This document shows positions 54,830 through 64,000 of a stretch of 64,000 nucleotides of DNA, piece after piece. Below the pieces are notes generated by a model. That model was not told the DNA's origin. It saw only the letters and a list, made by a program, of their open reading frames with translations, and did no database searches. Where the stretch lies: assembly GCA_949987705.1 (NCBI GenBank), contig OX465283.1, positions 134,504,101 through 134,568,100 of the forward strand, written 5' to 3'. Within the stretch, counting starts at the first letter, position 1. Every line of letters begins with the position of its first letter. Position numbers and translations under genes: made by a program. The DNA is from Thereva unica. Lineage: Eukaryota; Arthropoda; Insecta; Diptera; Therevidae.

Positions 54830-55481
54830 ACTAGCTGGAGCCCGGTGCGCCTGACTACATCCATAAGCCAATAGTATGGCGTGCGCCAAAACAGTTTGGA
54901 ATATCCAAATCGCTTTGCCATTGGCAGTGAGAGTCCCAACTTCCACAACGAAAGTACATCCGAAAAGAAAAGCGTCACTCCTTTCGTTTAAAACCCCAAA
55001 TCACCAGCTCATTTATATTCCCAATCACAATTCATCGGTCTCACTACCACTCTTGTCGTAGTCAGATGGAGGGAGTGTTGTTGCCCGTAAACGAATTTCG
55101 GAAGGGACATTACATTGCACGGCGCTTGCATTTTATCCATACACGATATGTTAAAATGGGTAGAATTGTAATTTCCAATTTAAAGGATCGGCTAACATAC
55201 TTATTTCTTATTTCTATTTCTTCTGAAAAGCCCGTATTGTGTGGACGTAGAATATACCCTTTTAAGCACAGCCTTTTGTCCGTGCAGTTTTGCCGTACTG
55301 CCTTTGCCATTAAAAATATCGTAAAAAAGCCATTAATCTCTATATGAAAAAAAGAAGCGAAACCGAAAAGCGAGGTGACCTAAGTCCGCGTGGTGTAGAT
55401 GCACCATAAAGAGAGAATCTGGCTTTCTCTCGCCGAGCTTACTATGTTAGCGTTGAGTTGCGCTCAGTAGTTATGTTTATA
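54830..55481. other. Possible Helitron 3' end (minus strand) and unassigned sequence
   Basis: TTACTAGCTGGAGCCCGGTGCGC at 54829 read on the minus strand gives a GC-rich stretch followed by …CTAG and T, as at Helitron 3' ends. No matching 5' end was located, so this is tentative. The rest shows short frames without family motifs. Confidence 0.35.
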
Positions 55482-56220
55482 CAGGGTGTATCAGTGAAAA
55501 TGTCGAAACGCCTGCCTGTGGATAGGCCGTGGATAGACGAAAAAAAATCGTATGGGTGGGGGATCGTAACGGTTTAGCCGCTAAGGCGTTTTGAAATTTA
55601 ATTAATAGGGTTACAAAAATACAGGGTAATATGTAAACTTCTACCAAAAAAAATTACAAAACGCCCTGGCGGCTAAACCGTTACGATCAACCCCCCGCAC
55701 CCATACCATTTTTTGTTCGCCTATCCAAGATAGTTATGAGCAAAAATGTTCTTGTTCTTGCAGTCTTGTCTTGTTCTTGCACATTTAGCAAGAACAGGAA
55801 TTAATTATGCTTGCAAGAGCAAGAACGAAATTAACTGTGCAAGAACAAGACCCAGAGCAAGACTTTAGCAAGATTCTTGCAAAATTTGCACCTAAATTCA
55901 TTCTTTTAAAAACAAAAATATTAAATTTATTATGATATTCAAGTAATTATGATATAAATACATGTGTGCATATTTACTTTTTAGTATGATAATTGTAAAA
56001 GCTTTTGTACATAGGCACATAATGACTTTGCATGCACATTTAGCAAGACCAAGAACAAGAACAAGACTTAGTTATGCTTGCAAGAACAAGAACAACACAG
56101 ACTGATCAAGACCAGAACAAGACTATGTAGATTAGTCTTGTCTTGTGCTTGCGTTTGCTCATCACTAATCCAAAACCTATCCAGAGCCAGGAGTTTCGAC
56201 ATTTTCACTGATACACCCTG
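55482..56220. mobile_element. Tc1/mariner-type MITE (739 bp), TA duplication
   Basis: CAGGGTGTATCAGTGAAAAT at the left faces ATTTTCACTGATACACCCTG at the right, flanked by TA (55480-55481 and 56221-56222). Matching continues to ~27 bp. Inside are a ~70-bp-arm palindrome around 55545-55710 (GGCTAAACCGTTACGATC arms) and a CAAGAACAAGA-rich segment (55740-56150) with weak inverted ends (GAGCAAA…), probably a further nested repeat. Confidence 0.82.
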
Positions 56221-56302
56221 TATATGCCCGCACACAACTAACTGCGTGAAAATTTTGTGTATGAAGATAAAAGAGTTGTTATTTCTAGACTTTGGCTTAA
56301 AC

Positions 56303-58440
56303 ACGAGCTGAAAATAAACAAACGAGCCATTTCGTCCTTATAACTTCACTTGAAATTCCTTCCTTTGGGTTGTGGGTTTGACCCTTTCGGTCCACACGAT
56401 CAGCTTCCCAAAATGAATGTTGAATATTATGAAAGGATATTTTAGTAATAAATGGACAGTAATAACAACAAATGAAAAATCACACTAAATTGATACATCT
56501 GGTTGTTCAAACAAATAGCAGTGCTGCATCCAATATATAAATAAATAATATAATATTTATAAACTGACTACTTTGTAAATAATAATTTATCTGACTTTAA
56601 TAGAGTGGTCGTGCTCGTCGCCGTGGCCTTGGTATAATTTTAGGCAACTTCATAAAAATCGTGTGAATTATAAATGTGTTTGACAGTAGCTGCGAAGAGA
56701 GTTTCGCCCGTTGCCCCAATTGTGGTAAGACCATTATTAGAGAAAACTAATCAATTTAAGGTGCTTGTGAACCCTAGCCGAAGTAGTATTTTCATTTAAT
56801 AAGACATTTTTCAGATGATAATATAAAACTCATATCAACTCCTTCATATTTATTCCGTTATAAAATTGTTATATACTAAACATTAAAAGTGGTAGACCGA
56901 GGAATTTTTGTTAATTTACCCGGCAAACCTAAATGAATAGTTAATTGTTTTTCTATATCACCTACATCAGAGGTGGCGAACCTTTTTCAGTATAGGTGCC
57001 GAAAAAATACAATATATTTTTATAAAATTGCTGACGTGCCAAGCTATTGGTAATATTAAAATATTAAATAACAGTGCGACTACGGCGTGTTTTGTGAATG
57101 AGAGGAGATTTAATGGATGAGATTTATGAAGTGACGTTATGTGGACCTGGCCCGCTACATAATCCTGCGGGGCCCGGTGCTAAAATATGATTAGGGCTCC
57201 TTCAATAAAATTGATATTCCAAAAAATCTTTAACTAGATAAAAAAAAATATTTAATACTTTTTAATTCGACGAATTTGACCCACTTCTGACCGGGGCCCG
57301 AGGCAATTCGTCCAAGTTGCACCCCCATTGTTACGAGCCTGATGAGGATGACAGCTTATTTGTTTTAATTTTCCATTTCAAAGGGAAGATATTGTAATCG
57401 GGCCGAACATCGAAATCGCAATTTTCCCAATAGCATTTTAAGCAAAAATTTGAGAAGAGGTATGTTTGTGTGGCCGTGTCTCCACGTATGTCGTCATTAT
57501 TTTCTGCACAATATCACGGGAACCAAAAAAGATATTGACTTCCTTCAGATGTCGTTCGAAGGGTATTAACGGAAATATGATCTGAAAAGATTCTCATAAA
57601 ATTCAGTCGAGCCATTTTTTTTTGTTCTAACGACCTACACCTACACAAAATCGCGTAAACTTAAAATGATATCGACATCTTTGAACTGCCTCTCTAAGCA
57701 TATTAACGGAAACATTCTCTGACAAAAATTTCATAACAATCGGTGAAGCCCTATTTTTGTTTAAACAATATAAATATTTTTGTTTAAAAAATATACCAAT
57801 TAACGTAAATTTTCCAGTTTGCCATCGAATTTATATTTTTTAGTATAATTTATATCGATTAAACCTAAATTCAGAGAGTAGACCTGACACTCAGATAATT
57901 TGTCATGTTGGGCTTTTGGTCCAATTTCACTCTACATATTTTATCAGAACTCCCGAGTAAAAATAAAAAATATGCTTACAGCAGGCGAACACCGGCCGCT
58001 TGGCTTTGTAAGGGGGATATGATGGCCGTAGAAATGTTAACCATTTTTAATGGGAGGACATACGGCCCCTCGACGGCCAAACTTGACCAAAAAGTTTAAA
58101 TGGCCAAGAACTAAGCTGTGCCCGGGAGCATTCCACAGCAAATTTAAGCCAAAAAAGAAACTTCACCAAATGTATTATTGAAGTTGTTTTATGGGGACTT
58201 GAAAATTTTCGTTATATACAATGAGTGGCTCTTTCGATTTATAATACAAGATTATTGATGCACAAGAGGAACAAGCTCACCAGTCGACAGTTTGTTGTAC
58301 GTAAAGAATGTGGTACCGTGTTTATTTGTATTGTAGTGGAAAATTTTGTTATTTAACCACACGAAGAGAAGAAAAAACAATCGAAAAGTAATAAAACATT
58401 TAATTGCAGTCTGTTGATAAAATTTTTGAAATTTTCGAAT
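56303..58440. other. Non-coding, repeat-derived interval
   Basis: No gene is recognised. CAGAGGTGGCGAACCTTTTTC at 56969 looks like a lone hAT-type end without a partner. 57400-57790 resembles decayed dispersed repeat sequence. A 64-codon frame at 57905-58099 lacks any motif. Confidence 0.4.
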
Positions 58441-58449
58441 TCGAAGATG

Positions 58450-59240
58450 CCCAAGTAAACATTTTTCTAGTTTTGGCGAGGCCCTACGAGTAACTTGTTG
58501 GTAAATATGGGGAAATTTTTTCTCTTTACTATGAATGTGGGGATTTTTTTTCTAGTTTTCTCCTACGAGTAACTTAAGGGAAAATGATAAGGAAAACTAC
58601 CCCAGCATTTTCCTACAAGATACTTGGAGAAAAACCATTCTAGTTTTTCCCTACAAGGAACTCGAGGGAAAATTACAGGGAGGAAGATATTCTTGCAGAT
58701 TTCTAGAAGTAACTGCGGATGGAAAATCTATTCTAGAATTGTTTTGAGTAATTTGCAAGGAAATAATAGTGTAAAACGATTTTAGTGTTTTCTTAAAAGT
58801 ACTCGTCACCAAACGTTAAAAAATATTTATATTATTCGCCCGTCTCCCTTTTCCCCATTTTTTCCTCAAGCACGGGAATTCACGATAAGAGAGCAGTCAA
58901 ATAGATTGTTTCACCGATTTTGGAACAGTTTTGTTGTGACTTTCGGCTGTGCTAGAATGTAGAAAATTGTAAAAAAACAAGGTTAAAAAGTTTCGAAAAA
59001 GGCAACAAATATTAAGAGACGCAAAAAGTGACTACAATAATAGGTTTATTTTTTCGCCAACCATTCCCCACCACTAGTTTGTTTTTTGCCAGCAATAGCT
59101 AGTTTTCGGCAACAAGTCTGATAGTTTTTTCCAAGTAATCGGCTAATTTTCTACGAAGGTATGGCTAGTTTTTTACTGTTGACTGGCTAGTTGTCTACAA
59201 GGGACTGCCTAGTTTTAGTTTGTTGCGAGTTAATGTCTAG
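58450..59240. repeat. Degenerate tandem motif (TTTTTCTAGTTTT…ACAAGTAACT)
   Basis: The motif CTAGTTTT(C/T), followed ~10-25 bp later by (C/T)TAC(A/G)AG(T/G)AACT, recurs irregularly (for example near 58470, 58552, 58640, 59100, 59165, 59210). Spacing is roughly 50-90 bp with strong divergence. A last relative lies near 59565-59625. It looks like an old minisatellite; no coding potential. Confidence 0.5.
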
Positions 59241-59249
59241 TTTACCACG

Positions 59250-59530
59250 GGGCGCTCGTCAGTTGACTAGACTTTCCCTACAAGGCACGTTTTATGTGAA
59301 AGACTAGAGGCTCAGGGAAAGCCCCTTTGTACTGTTGACAATTGGGGCCCTCGGTAGTCTAGGGGCACCGAGAAACAACTCGCTTGAGTTTTATGTCTCC
59401 TGGAACGAGTTAAACCTCATCAACCAACCGATGACACGCGCTTTTGGTGGAACGGGGAAGGGCTGCCGGGATTCGAACGCGGGACCTCTGGGATGGTAGT
59501 CAGACTCCTTACTATCTAAGCTACCGAGGC
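59250..59530 (-). repeat. tRNA-derived SINE
   Basis: On the minus strand from 59530: GCCTCGGTAGCTTAGATAG (pol III A-box region), then GTTCGAATCC (perfect B box) ~45 bp later, near 59472. A non-tRNA body follows down to about 59250. The acceptor stem does not close (no CCGAGGC 3' partner after the T arm), so this is a tRNA-like promoter head and not a tRNA gene. Confidence 0.6.
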
Positions 59531-59979
59531 ATAAACTAGCGTTACATAATCTTACAAAGCCCTTAATAGTTTTTCTCGCCAGTTACTTGCTAGAGAAAGG
59601 GAAAAACTAACCTGTTACTAGTGTATTACTAAAGATTAATTAATTACTTAATTATTAATTACTTCTTCTTGGGTCTGGTAAAACAAAAAAAAAAGATATC
59701 AAATTTAGGTTTGCGACTATGTAATTACCGATATATATTAGAAAAATGTCTATGCTAAGTCATTCTTAAGAGCAAGTTCATCACCCTATCGGAAGATGCC
59801 TTACATTTTGCATTGGCTGTGGCGGCTGTCATAACAAATCAATATAATCAACAAAATAATACCAACCCGATTTATTTACAAAGTTGTCTTTCTTATCAAC
59901 TACCCTCTGATGGGGTCAGCGTTGGATCAACATAAAATAACAGTCAACTTTTAAATATTAAATCAAAATGAAATTTTAA

Positions 59980-60156
59980 ATCTTATCTTATCTGTGCCCA
60001 TGAGCATAATGAAACTTATTATATCAATCCTTATTTATATAAAAATATAATAATACAATAACAGAAAACACAGTTCCAATACCACAACACAACAGTTCCT
60101 TTATTTCATTTTGGGAGAAATTATCTCCAATCTCGTTGGTTTACAACTCTATAAAA
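59980..60156 (+). promoter_or_regulatory. Gene 5 promoter: triple GATA-type block, TTATCT, TATA box
   Basis: ATCTTATCTTATCTG (59980-59994) holds three consecutive TTATCT-type sites; a further TTATCT is at 60121-60126 and TATAAAA at 60150-60156. The region upstream (GATGGGGTCAGCGTTGGATCAACATAAAATAACAG, 59908-59942) is also shared with the other genes. Confidence 0.6.
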
Positions 60157-60229
60157 TGATTTTAAATACAATCTGGCTGATTAGTTTTCGCTGGTTTTGC
60201 GACTAGAAAGTGTGTAGTTTAAGTACAAA

Positions 60230-61432
60230 ATGAAGTTTTTAATTTTAGTTTGGTGTTTATTTTTAATATTTTATCAAAGTTCTGCAAATTCATTGGCTTG
60301 CTCCATTCAATCACTTATAAAGTATCAGCCAAGAGCTATAAGCCTTCGTTCATACGGAGATAATTTCATAATTTCGAATTTAGAAAACACCAAAACAATT
60401 TCGTCAAAAAGAAGTATTTTTCTATATTGCGAATCATTCAGTTATCAACAACAGAGTTTATTCGGCAGTTACTATGAATCGTCAAATAGTGTTCATGAAC
60501 TATTCTGCGGCAATGATGGACTTATTGTATCAATTGGAAAAGTATGGGTTGAATACGACTATAGACTAAAGTGCGAAAATGAACTTTCGTTTAATCAGGT
60601 GCAAAGTAATTTTTGTAACCATCAAGCACTAGAATTCGGTATAAAAATAAGAAACGTCACAGTTGTTATTGGTGAAATTTGCTATAATTTGGGCAATATG
60701 AACATAGCATATATTCATTACACTACAAGCAGGCAAAACATTTTACTCAATAAGCAGATTGATCATAATCCAAGTTCTGAAGAAGTCAGTGAAACGACTA
60801 ATGCAAATAAATTTACTTTTGACCATCAAAACAATTTTTCTATTACCATTCAAAATAACTTAACAATGCACAGACCTCAAGTGAAATTGATCGACTACGA
60901 ATTAAGTGAACTTGTGGCAAACTCAAATTTCAACAGTATACTCAAAAATGTGATCAAAGAAAACGATTTGCCACTAGTGCCTTGGTTGAAACCTTTAAAA
61001 GACGGAAATTGGATAACCTATCAACAAATTTTAAAAACATATACACGCAATGAAAATATTAGTGTTTTTACGGGGACATCCCATACGGCCAGCTATCCAG
61101 AAAATTTCTTATGCAGTGCTGATGTTGATATTACATACGAAGAAAATTCGGAAGAAAACAATATACCACTGTACATTTGGAGTTATGTGAAGATTAGAAA
61201 TGAAACAAGTTATCAAAACGACGTGGTTATAATTGGCCTAAATACGCCATTTTTTGAACCTTTGCAAATTTTGTGCACTGACATATGCTCGGATTTAGCT
61301 TGGCTAGATGAACTAGAGGTGACAAGGAAAATGTCAGCTTTTGGATATATATTTTGCTGTGACCCAGCCGAAGTTGAAAAGATTCTGGATGGATTCCCAA
61401 GATTAGGGTTTTCAGATAATAAACTTATATAA
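60230..61432 (+). CDS. Secreted dsRNase-like pseudonuclease, gene 5
   Basis: 400 residues; signal peptide MKFLILVWCLFLIFYQSSAN. The most diverged N-terminal domain of the five, with a short insertion near residues 75-88 (QSLFGSYYESSNS) relative to the others. The C-terminal nuclease fold is intact (FTGTSHTASYP, IPLYIWSYVKIRNET, LCTDIC, GYIFCC). Because of the insertion, catalytic-site equivalents are L225-S226-E227, K257 and Q265; again His, Asn and Glu are all replaced. PWLKP replaces the PWWKP of the other copies. It is the last member in the window. The array may continue beyond 64000, though the ~2.5 kb after it show no sixth copy. Confidence 0.88.
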   Translation: MKFLILVWCLFLIFYQSSANSLACSIQSLIKYQPRAISLRSYGDNFIISNLENTKTISSKRSIFLYCESFSYQQQSLFGSYYESSNSVHELFCGNDGLIVSIGKVWVEYDYRLKCENELSFNQVQSNFCNHQALEFGIKIRNVTVVIGEICYNLGNMNIAYIHYTTSRQNILLNKQIDHNPSSEEVSETTNANKFTFDHQNNFSITIQNNLTMHRPQVKLIDYELSELVANSNFNSILKNVIKENDLPLVPWLKPLKDGNWITYQQILKTYTRNENISVFTGTSHTASYPENFLCSADVDITYEENSEENNIPLYIWSYVKIRNETSYQNDVVIIGLNTPFFEPLQILCTDICSDLAWLDELEVTRKMSAFGYIFCCDPAEVEKILDGFPRLGFSDNKLI

Positions 61433-61440
61433 CAAAATAT

Positions 61441-62240
61441 TTGATAATAATAGCTCCTAAATACCGAAATTTTAAATCCGTTTAATTTTACATTATTCAT
61501 ATAATTGTGAATTATAAAACTAGAAAATATTATTTTCGTTTTATTTTGTTTTTTACTAGCCTCTATCTTATTTTGTTTTTGGTGGAATCAAAGAAAATTT
61601 AAAGTAGTAGTGCATTTCTTGACAGAACATTTATTTGCAGAAACGTGTTAGACAGCGATAAAGGTTACTGGTTTCTTTAAAAGTTGGCGTTTTAATATCA
61701 ATTGGAGCATGTTCATGCGCTTTGCAACTTAGGATGATGCAAACAACTCCTCAGTTTGTGCGAATTTTTTGCATATTTTTACAAAAAGCTGTGTCCAAAA
61801 ATCTACACCCACAATATACCTACAACAAAAGACCTACTTTAAACCAAAATGCAACAATTTAAGGTAAAAGGGAAAATTCAGATAAAATAAAATAAAGAAT
61901 AATTTCCTAATTTCATTTGAAAATCATTCTAGTTATACGGAAATACCGGAAAGTAAAAAATAATCGAAAAACCGTAACCAAAACCTCAATCACGTATCTA
62001 CCTATTTTAAAAATATCGCAAACGAATTTAAAATCAAGTGAAATTAGAAGTGAATATCAGACAGTCATTAAATTGCATAAGCATTTGAAAAATCAGAAGA
62101 ATACACTGAAAGAAAAACTTATGTGAAATTACCAAAAAAACGGGCATAAATTGCCTATGGGCTACTACAATATCCAGCCTTCCAAGTTCTTAGTCAAAAC
62201 AGCGAAAAAAAAACTTAGGTAAAACTTAGGCGATGAATAA
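61441..62240. other. Gene 5 3' flank, non-coding
   Basis: The 3' flank resembles that of gene 4 (TTTACATTATTCATATAATTGTGAATTATAAAA near 61488). After that no gene is recognised; the 69-codon frame at 61917-62126 is Lys/Asn-rich low-complexity sequence. Confidence 0.45.
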
Positions 62241-62700
62241 TTGGACGAAAACGTAGGCAATTCCCACAATATACACTTAGATAAGATGCCTAAAATTTTT
62301 TACAAAAGCCATGTATAGTTTTCCCTAGACTTCAATAATAAACTACATATGTATTTAAACAGTTTGTCGTCGTAGCTTGGTTAGACTATCGATTATTTAG
62401 ATAAAATACATAAAGAAGCTTAGGTATAGTACCCAAACAGCTTGGGCCAATGGCCGAAGTATTTTACAAAAGTCATGTATATTTTTGCAAGACTTCGGTG
62501 ATAAACAACTAAAGCTGTTAGGCAGTTAATCGAACAAACTTAATTGGAATACCTTGTATTTAGGCAATTTACACAATCACATTTGGTAAAGTACCCAATC
62601 AACAAAAGCAAATTGCCCGAATATTTTACATTAGACATGTTCATTTCTCCTATAACTTCGATACTTAGCTTTAGCTTACTATCGAAGTGCTAGGAAAACT
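62240..62700 (+). repeat. Three degenerate ~165-bp tandem units
   Basis: Each unit has an AGGCAATT(C/T)-like start, a GTAC/GATGCC segment, then TTTTACAAAAG(C/T)CATGTATA and GACTTC(A/G)NTNATAAAC. The latter block occurs near 62300, 62465 and 62625, giving a period of ~160-165 bp. Diverged relatives may continue near 63600-63950 (TTAGGTG, AATTGCC motifs). Confidence 0.5.
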
Positions 62701-64000
62701 AAAATGACTAACTTAAAATATTTTAATGAATAATAAACTTCCGAAATTAAAGTCACTTTGTTAACTTACCCGCGTGCCTACATACACAAGATATTCATCA
62801 TAATATGTCGATGAGCAAAGCGACATTTCAAAAGATATCTAACAAACTTAGGGAAATTCCAATTTTTTTAATATGGCATTATGCACGATTCATGCAATAT
62901 TATTAGCCTCACATGAAAAATGGTCTTCTACAATATACTTTTTCTTATTACAGAAAAGTTGTGCAGCTAGTATAGAAAAAATAAAAGTCGGGAATAACTT
63001 TTCAATTCATTTTAATTTTATTTTTTCATTAAATTAAATATACATGTACATATTTTATCAACACTCATTTTTGTTTTAACCTGTTTGGGATATCTATAAT
63101 AAAAGTATCTACAACGGGAAGTTCTCCTACTGTTTCTTGAATAGAATATAAAAATTTTTGTATAAAAGAGAAAAATTGGAAAATTTTATTTTCTTGTTTT
63201 AATTTTCTTCATTTCTTAGAGTGTCTACATTCTCAGTGCTGTTGATGTGCAGTCTACATTGATGCTGTTTCCTTACTATCTTCGCAAAACCGGCAATAAA
63301 AATTTGGTGAGAAGGTTTTGCCGAACTCTTATAACTGATTAAGTCCTAAATTATCAACCAGAACAACGGCCTAAAATAAATTGTACTTTTTTATAAAATA
63401 ACAAATTTAATCATTAATAGGATCTATACACTTAAATAATTATAATCACTATTTTTCACTGCACTCTCTACAAAGGGTTCGAAAATAAAGATCAGATTGC
63501 TTCGAATAATAACGCGGTAAACTGATGAATGCCTGCGTAAACCTATGAAGCAGGCAAAACGGTTTGCGTCGATTTAAATTCACAGAATTCCTTATATGAA
63601 CATAGACATGGGCATAGACAATATGTAATAATTTGCCCCAGCCTTAGGTGAAATATACTTGGCTTCGTAAAAATGCCCAACTTTAACATGAAAAATTAAA
63701 TGTAATTTACATGAATTGCCGAAGTTTATTAGGCGATTTAGTGAAGTTTTTTTGCTAGTATAAAATATACCAAATGCAAGGGGAACTAGCTGGTTTCTTT
63801 TACAATAGCGCTTTGGTAAACTACAAAAGTGTTTTAGGCCATAACTGACCATCATAGTCTTAGGTGTACTATAAATTTCCTTTGTAAAATTGCTTAAGCT
63901 TTGGGTGAAAAATTACCATGTACATTAAGTGAATTGCTCAAGTTTTTTAAGTTGGTTTGCCAAATGTTTTCAAACATTAGCCCAGCATAAAATATGCAGA
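62701..64000. other. Non-coding tail of the window
   Basis: AT-rich with short frames only. The 87-codon minus-strand frame at 63592-63855 has no family motif. No further member of the pseudonuclease family and no complete transposon were seen. Confidence 0.45.

Larger units (their letters stand above)
54251..56294. mobile_element. hAT-type element, 8-bp TSD, with nested insertions
   Basis: TIR CAAAGTCTAG at 54251 and CTAGACTTTG ending at 56294 are flanked by an exact 8-bp duplication GCTTAAAC (54243-54250 and 56295-56302). The subterminal sequence (TTCATATGGTTAATGAGTGA) matches the 414-bp MITE at 13387-13800, so it is the same family. The 2044 bp include later insertions at 54399-54651 and 55482-56220 and other repeats. 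No transposase is seen. Confidence 0.87.

Noticed and set aside
54700..54978. Minus-strand protein with KGEF repeats
   Set aside because: It is the translation of a ~21-bp minisatellite.
59460..59530. Functional tRNA gene
   Set aside because: The A and B boxes are good but the acceptor and anticodon stems do not pair properly, and a SINE-like body follows.
23580..61432. Naming the genes as Tsal or as active dsRNase
   Set aside because: The fold matches the dsRNase family, but the catalytic residues are missing and I cannot compare directly with Tsal sequences, so no symbol is given.

Overview
This window is eukaryotic, most likely a dipteran insect. It is AT-rich and packed with nested insect-type transposons: Ty3/gypsy, mariner, hAT, Helitron, several APE-type LINEs, and Harbinger-, hAT- and Tc1-type MITEs. 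The host genes are intronless, with TATA boxes and signal peptides. The species cannot be named from the sequence alone.

The host content is one family: five tandem, same-strand, single-exon genes of 387-402 codons (23580-24776, 32314-33510, 41050-42213, 52570-53778, 60230-61432). They encode secreted proteins of the insect dsRNase / DNA-RNA non-specific endonuclease (Endonuclease_NS) fold. The scaffold of the nuclease domain is kept: FTGT strand, IPLYIWSYxK, LCTDIC...GYIFCC. In all five copies the residues expected to do catalysis are replaced: the RGH histidine is Glu, the metal-binding Asn is Lys or Arg, and the catalytic Glu is Gln. I read the locus as an expanding array of secreted pseudonucleases, possibly nucleic-acid-binding, comparable in principle to the tsetse salivary Tsal proteins. 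Each gene has a closely similar promoter with a TATA box and a TTATCT (GATA-type) site. Genes 2-5 also share a tandem ATCTTATCTTAT block about 180-220 bp upstream of the ATG.

Layout: 1-782 MITE-like debris; 783-7039 a Ty3/gypsy element with a truncated 5' LTR, a frameshifted pol and a 318-bp TIR insertion in pol; 7190-8150 a repeat array plus palindrome; 8782-9478 MITEs; 10663-15330 a LINE broken by three MITEs and facing a deleted inverted copy of itself; 15381-18400 inverted repeats and repeat array; 18852-19793 a deleted mariner; 20190-21790 LINE remnants; 22500-23020 repeat array; 23.5-42.2 kb genes 1-3 with a near-identical 7.8-kb tandem segmental duplication (about 24074-31884 and 32808-40619) carrying a Harbinger MITE and a 3.7-kb Helitron with helicase remnants and a nested LINE; 42567-44760 a decayed RNase H-bearing LINE; 45.2-51.85 kb a three-level nest (LINE, hAT inside it, intact 1025-aa LINE inside that); gene 4; 54251-56294 a hAT-type element with nested MITEs; 58.4-59.5 kb a degenerate tandem motif and a tRNA-derived SINE; gene 5; then a degenerate ~165-bp repeat.

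The duplication breakpoint lies inside the gene. Gene 2 has a 3' half identical to gene 1, while its upstream region and 5' half are closer to gene 3. The array therefore seems to be growing by unequal exchange between paralogues plus gene conversion, with transposon blocks carried along as spacers.
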